This document shows positions 59,201-64,000 of a DNA stretch of 64,000 nucleotides, piece by piece (position 1 is the first letter of the stretch; every line of letters starts with the position of its first letter). The notes below the pieces were generated by a model. It was not told the origin of the DNA. It saw only the letters and a program-made list of their open reading frames with translations, and ran no database searches. The DNA is from Xestospongia muta (taxonomy: Eukaryota > Porifera > Demospongiae > Haplosclerida > Petrosiidae), in assembly GCA_963693285.1 (NCBI GenBank), contig OY848917.1:14322192-14386191 (forward strand), given 5' to 3'. The position numbers and the translations under genes are program-made.

Positions 59201-61995
59201 ATTACTTGTCATCTGAACTCGTCCTCTACAATTTAATAGTTGGTAAGTCTGATATAATGTAATATAAATTCTAAGTGTATTAAATGTGAAGTTGACATTT
59301 ATTTACTCTATTGTTTTCTTTTTCTACATCAATTGTGCTGTAATTACTTGTCATCTGAATGTGTCCTCTACAATTTAATAGCGGGTAAGTGTGATATAAT
59401 GTAATATAAGTCCTAAGTGTATTAAATTTGACGTTGACATTTATTCACTCTATTGTTTTCTTTTTACACATGAATTGTGCTGTAATTACTTGTCAACTGA
59501 ATGTGTCCTCTACAATTTAATAGCAAGTAAGTGTGATATAATGTAATATAAGTTCTAAGTGTATTAAATGTGAAGTTGACATTTATTTACTCTATTGTTT
59601 TCTTTTTCTACATCAATTGTGCTATAATTACTTGTCATCTGAATGTGTCCTCTACAATTTAATAGAAAGTAAGTGTGATATAATGTAATATAAATCCTAA
59701 GTGTGTTAAAAGTGAAGTTGACATTTATTTACTCTATTGTTTTCTTTTTACACATCAATTGTGCTGTATTAACTTGTCATCTGAATGTGTCCTCTACAAT
59801 TTAATAGAAAGTAAGTGTGATATAATGTAATATAAGTCCTAAGTGTATTAATTGTGATGTTGATATTTTTTTACTCTATTGTTTTCTTTTTACACATAAA
59901 TTGTGCTGTAATTACTTGTCATCTGAACGTGTCCTCTACAATCTAATAGTTGGTAAGTGTGATATAATGCAATATAAGTCCTAAGTGTTTTGAATGTGAA
60001 GTTGACATTTTTTTACTCTATTGTTTTCTTTTACACATCAATTATGCTGTTAATACTTGTCATCTGAATGTGTCCTCTACATTTTAATAGTTTGTAAGTA
60101 TGATATAATGCAATATAAGTCCTAAATGTATTGAATGTGAAGTTGACATTTATTTACTCTATTGTTTTCTTTTTATACCTCAATTATGCTGTTATTACTT
60201 GTCATCTGAATGTGTCCTCTACAATTTAATAGAAAGTAAGTATGATATAATGTAATATAAATCCTAAGTGTATTGTATGTGAAGTTGACATTTATTTACT
60301 CTATTGTTTTCTTTTTACACATCAATCGTGCTGTTATTACTTGTCATCTGAATGCATCCTCTACAATTTAATAGAAAGTAAGTGTGATATAATGTAATAT
60401 AAATCCCAAGTGTGTTAAATGTGAAGTTGACATTTATTTACTCTATTGTTTTCTTTTTCTACATCAATTGTGCTGTAATTACTTGTCATCTGAACACATC
60501 CTCTACAATTTAATAGTTGGTAAGTCTGATATAATGTAATATAAATCCTAAGTGTGTTAAATGTGAAGTTGACATTTATTTACTCTATTGTTTTCTTTTT
60601 ACACATCAATTGTGCTGTTATTACTTGTCATCTGAATGTGTCCTCTACAATTTAATAGCAAGTAAGTGTGATTTAATGTAATATAAGTTCTAAGTGTATT
60701 AAATGTGTAGTTGTCATTTATTTACTCTATTGTTTTCTTTTTCTACATCAATTGTGCTGTAATTACTTGTCATCTGAATTGGTCCTCTACAATTTAATAG
60801 CAGGTAAGTGTGATATAATGTAATATAAGTCCTAAGTGTATTAATTGTGATGTTGACATTTTTTACTCTATTGTTTTCTTTTTACACATAAATTGTGCTG
60901 TAATTACTTGTCATCTGAATGTGTCCTCTACAATTTAATAGCCAGTAAGTGTGATATAATGCAATATAAGTCCTAAGTGTGTTAAATGTGAAGTTGACAT
61001 TTATTTACTCTATTGTTTTCTTTTTACACATCAATTGTGCTGATATACTTTGTCATCTGAATTTGTCCTCTACAATTTAATAGCAAGTAAGTGTGATTTA
61101 ATGTAATATAAGCTCTAAATGTATTGAATTTGACGTTGACATTTATTTACTCTATTGTTTTCTTTGTCTACAACAATTGTGCTGTATTTACTTGTCATCC
61201 AAATGTGTCCTCTACAATTTAATAGGACGTAAGTGTGATATAATGTAATATAGGTCCTAAGTGTATTAATTGTGATGTTGGCATTTTTACTCTATTGTTT
61301 TCTTTTTACACATCAATTGTGCTGTAATTACTTGTCATCTGAATGTGTCCTCTACAATTTAATAGCGGGTAAGTGTAATATAATGTAATATAAGTCCTAA
61401 GTGTATTAAATTTGATGTTGACATTTATTTACTCTATTGTTTTCTTTTTACACATAAATTATGCTGTAATTACTTGTCATCTCAATGCGTCCTATACAAT
61501 TTAATAGTTTGTAAGTCTGATATAATGTAATATAAATCCTAAGTGTGTTAAATGTGAAGTTGACATTTATTTACTCTATTGTTTTCTTTTTACACATCAA
61601 TTGTGTTGTAATTACTTGTCATCTGAATGCGTCCTCTACAATTTAATAGTTGGTAAGTCCGATATAATGTAATATAACTTCTAAGTGTATTAAATGTGAA
61701 GTTGACATTTATTTACTCTATTGTTTTACTTTTACACATCATTTGTGCTGTAATTACTTGTCATCTGAATGTGTCCTCTACAATTTAATAGTTGGTAAGT
61801 GTGATATGATGTAATATAAGTCCTAAGTGTTTTGAATGGACATTTATTTACTCTTTTATTTTCTTTCTACACATCAATTGTACTTGTCATTTGAATGTGT
61901 CCTTTACAATTTAATAGTCGATAAGTGTGATATAATGTAATATGAATCCTAAAGGTATTTAATATTCCATTGACATTTTTTACTCTATTGTTTTC
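56290..61995 (+). repeat. 142-bp satellite array, about 5.7 kb
   Basis: About 40 monomers downstream of A5, in the same orientation as all other blocks. Higher-order offsets of about 1,000 bp (56,431 and 57,432) and 1,135 bp (58,721 and 59,856) are visible. The final monomers are degenerate, the last with a mutated donor-like site (tcgataagt). Confidence 0.96.
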
Positions 61996-62090
61996 CACAC
62001 CTATTATATAAGTATTGAATGATTATATTTTATGCAAGAGGTTATTAACCTCGCTTTGTGTGGGCTCAAAGCGAGGGTACTGTAGTCTGT

Positions 62091-62092
<2 letters not shown>

Positions 62093-62127
<35 letters not shown>
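62093..62127. repeat. (GT)n microsatellite
   Basis: About 17 GT dinucleotides inside the repeat element. The second copy has a much shorter run at the same place. Confidence 0.95.
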
Positions 62128-62129
<2 letters not shown>

Positions 62130-62798
62130 TGCACTGCCTGCTACTTTTGAACTACTATAACTTGGCAAGCGAAGCATTAGCAGCTACCAACGTTTAGCAA
62201 CAAATAGAAAAACATGTGGACTTTACAACAGTAGTATCAAGAACATCGTCAAGGAAAACAAAAGCTTAAAACTCGTAAAAGAATTTTCAGGCTCCACAGT
62301 CAAAGTGCCGTTTCTCGAAAAGTAAAAAAATTAATGTGGAGATTTTTTAGTATGCAGTAGAGAATCTTAGATGAATACGGATCAGCAAAACAGAAGGCCG
62401 TTGGTCGAAGCAATCGTTAGAAAAGTTCTGAAAAGTGTTTTGTGGACTTGGAGCGAAGTAACGCATTCAGGAAACTGCTACTAATAGATAATATATTGAT
62501 TTATATTTGTACTACGGGACGTTTCCAAAGAATGCTTCATTTTCAAGTTACAATAATTTTGTATATGAAATGTTGAAGGTTTTTAAAGCGTCATGTAAAG
62601 GCTCAGAGAAACGTTCATCACGAATCTAGCACTTAATCTTGCTTGGAAATTGAATTATACTATTATTTACTCAGTTACAGCTTCACAGACATGTCAATCA
62701 GAGTGCAAGGTACCCAGTAAACGACAAAGCTCTTTTTTCCCTTTGATTAAAGAGAAATGCTGAGTCATCAAACAACAGTTTGTAATGTGCATCACGTG

Positions 62799-63681
62799 CA
62801 GTGGCGTAGCCAAGCCCGGGCCCTACCAATAGCTTTATAGGCCCTAGCAATCGATATTGTATTTAATTATATTCATGCTCATTAATGATAATATAATTAG
62901 TAATAAATTAAGTAGAACTAAGGGTGTGGCATGTCCCACCTAATCAACTGAGTCAACATGTCGAGGTAGCTGACATTTTACAATTGTAGCCAATCAGTCC
63001 AATCTTCTCGTACTCGCGAATGTTCTTCTCCGGGTTCTCCCAGTGCCAGCTCACCATCCTCTTCATCACCTTCCACATCATGTGAGAGCCAGGTACCATG
63101 CGACGTTGCACAAGGCCCAGCTTTCTCACCTGTTCGGCCAAGAAGCATAACTTTTCCCTCAAGAAATTTTTCGGGAAAACTTCTTTCTTGTCTTGATACC
63201 ATTGCGATGGAGACAGTCTTGGCAAAGCGAGCCCTCAAAGACAAGGATATGACTAGCCTTAATTATGTTATCCATGAAGTTTATCAGTTAAAGGCTGCTT
63301 TTCCTTCTCTATTGAAACTATTACAAATTACACAGACAATTGCAGTTAAGTACTGCAGAGTGTCAACGGAGTTTTTCAGCCCTTAAGAGGATAAAAACAT
63401 ACCTGAGATCCACAATGTCAAATGATAGACTTCTAACCTTGCCATCTTGTCAATTGAAAAAGACTTATCTAAGAACATATCTTTGGAAGAAGTGGTGGAA
63501 GAATTCAGCCGTATTGGTAGTGTTAACCGTAGAATTGTACTGGCATATATAATATTTATCTTTAATTAAGACGTGTAGCCACGCCTTCTAATGAATTAAT
63601 TACTCAAAAAATTTTCGGCGCGCTTCGCCCGCCAATCACCCTCCTTGCCCTACCAATCACACATCCCTAGCTACGCCACTG
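62799..63681 (+). mobile_element. hAT-family DNA transposon, internally deleted (883 bp)
   Basis: Terminal inverted repeats are cagtggcgtagcc at the left and ggctacgccactg-like (ctagctacgccactg) at the right, the typical hAT CAGTGGCG type. They are flanked on both sides by the same 8-bp target-site duplication, atcacgtg (62,791-62,798 and 63,682-63,689), the length hAT transposases generate. The interior encodes a hAT C-terminal dimerisation remnant and a possible N-terminal piece; the catalytic middle is missing. It was inserted into the surrounding repeat element. Confidence 0.92.
63339..63560 (+). pseudogene. hAT transposase C-terminal dimerisation-domain remnant
   Basis: Reads LSTAECQRSFSALKRIKTYL, then RSTMSNDRLLTL. 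After a frameshift near 63,440 it continues AILSIEKDLSKNISLEEVVE, then IGSVNRRIVLA. This is the conserved hAT dimerisation region of ZMYM-type elements. A proline-rich stretch upstream (about 63,110-63,165, AFSPVRPRSITFPSRNFSGK) may be the N-terminal end, so most of the RNaseH-like core is deleted. Minus-strand frames over 62,953-63,244 are shadows. Confidence 0.85.
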
Positions 63682-63852
63682 ATCACGTGATCCATCAATA
63701 ATTTGAATATTATTAATTTTTTTGTAATGCTACCTAGTAACATCATAGCTGGGCCTAAGCTGGCATAGCATTTACAAATAACTTAGAAACTGCAGCGAGG
63801 TTCGGCACTTTAGTGCCTTTCATGTTTTTATGTAATGTATCTGCCTTTATGT

Positions 63853-64000
63853 GTTATTAACCTCGCTGTGCGTGGGCGTATAGCAAGGGTACTGTAGTCT
63901 GTCAGTGTGTGTGTCTGTTACCGGGTTTTTTTTTGAACTGCTATAACTTGGCAACCAAAGCGTTAGCAGCTACCAACGTTTAGCAATGAATAGAAAAACG
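63853..64000. mobile_element. Non-autonomous repeat element, copy 2 (cut by window edge)
   Basis: Starts gttattaacctcgctgtgcg and matches 62,041-62,213 in direct orientation, including ggtactgtagtctgtcagtg and cagctaccaacgtttagcaa. It continues past the window. Confidence 0.85.

Larger units (their letters stand above)
62041..63806. mobile_element. Non-autonomous repeat element, copy 1, interrupted by a hAT element
   Basis: Begins gttattaacctcgctttgtg and shares its first 170 bp with a second copy at 63,853. An inverted aacctcgct-type end (agcgaggtt, 63,794-63,802) may be the other terminus, giving about 875 bp once the nested hAT element is removed. It includes a (GT)n tract at 62,093-62,127. 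No coding sequence was seen in it. The right boundary is tentative. Confidence 0.5.

Noticed and set aside
62953..63244. Two minus-strand frames of about 90 codons
   Set aside because: They lie antisense within the hAT element. The plus-strand frames match hAT proteins and these do not look like a known protein.

Overview
The window looks like animal nuclear DNA. It is very AT-rich, with GT-AG introns (many only about 45-60 bp), intron-bearing remnants of eukaryotic core genes (TTF2, EFTUD2/Snu114, FAHD1), an ankyrin-repeat gene, a hAT transposon and large tandem arrays. The tiny introns, and a hydantoinase/oxoprolinase-family fragment beside metazoan-type genes, suggest an early-branching animal such as a demosponge. 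That assignment is an inference. No bacterial-style operon and no RNA gene was recognised.

Positions 1-27,000 are a gene graveyard. In order they hold a FAHD1-like pseudogene (about 325-942, +), a truncated TTF2-like SNF2 ATPase pseudogene (1,159-3,700, +), a hydantoinase-family pseudogene (3,796-4,785, +), a decayed DNA-transposon transposase (about 8,654-9,240, +), a coiled-coil/proline-rich pseudogene (about 15,540-19,755, -) and an EFTUD2 pseudogene (19,944-21,885, +). Fragments of a further coiled-coil gene (about 25,050-25,490, +) and a TRIM-like coiled-coil fragment (26,680-27,017, -) follow. Most carry in-frame stops or frameshifts but keep introns, so they are DNA-level copies and not retrocopies. 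A long inverted repeat (12,055-14,160 against 21,903-23,590) encloses the coiled-coil and EFTUD2 pseudogenes. A smaller inverted repeat (6,975-7,085 against 10,345-10,461) encloses the transposase remnant.

Positions 27,000-62,000 hold one ankyrin-repeat gene on the + strand. A short first exon (27,016-27,033) and an N-terminal repeat exon (27,987-28,079) are followed by nine exons of exactly 99 nt. Each encodes one 33-residue ankyrin repeat in phase 0, and two types alternate: A (E-G-W-A-A-L-H-Y) and B (D-G-x-T-P-V-M-L). B-to-A introns are short (about 590-830 bp). A-to-B introns hold arrays of a roughly 142-bp satellite, and the intron before the first A exon holds a 5.9-kb array of a 28-bp minisatellite. 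Near-identical blocks of about 1.7 kb around the later B and A exons show recent segmental amplification. The 3' end of the gene is not in the window.

Positions 62,000-64,000 hold a non-autonomous repeat family (copies at 62,041 and 63,853). The first copy contains a nested 883-bp hAT element (62,799-63,681) with terminal inverted repeats, an exact 8-bp target-site duplication and a hAT dimerisation-domain remnant.

The most unusual signal is in the 142-bp satellite. Essentially every monomer has, in the sense orientation of the host gene, an acceptor-like TTTAATAG, then exactly three variable bases, then a donor-like GTAAGT. None of the roughly 130 triplets read by eye is a stop codon. This could be a field of recursive-splice or micro-exon-like sites inside phase-0 introns, or a fossil of how the satellite arose.
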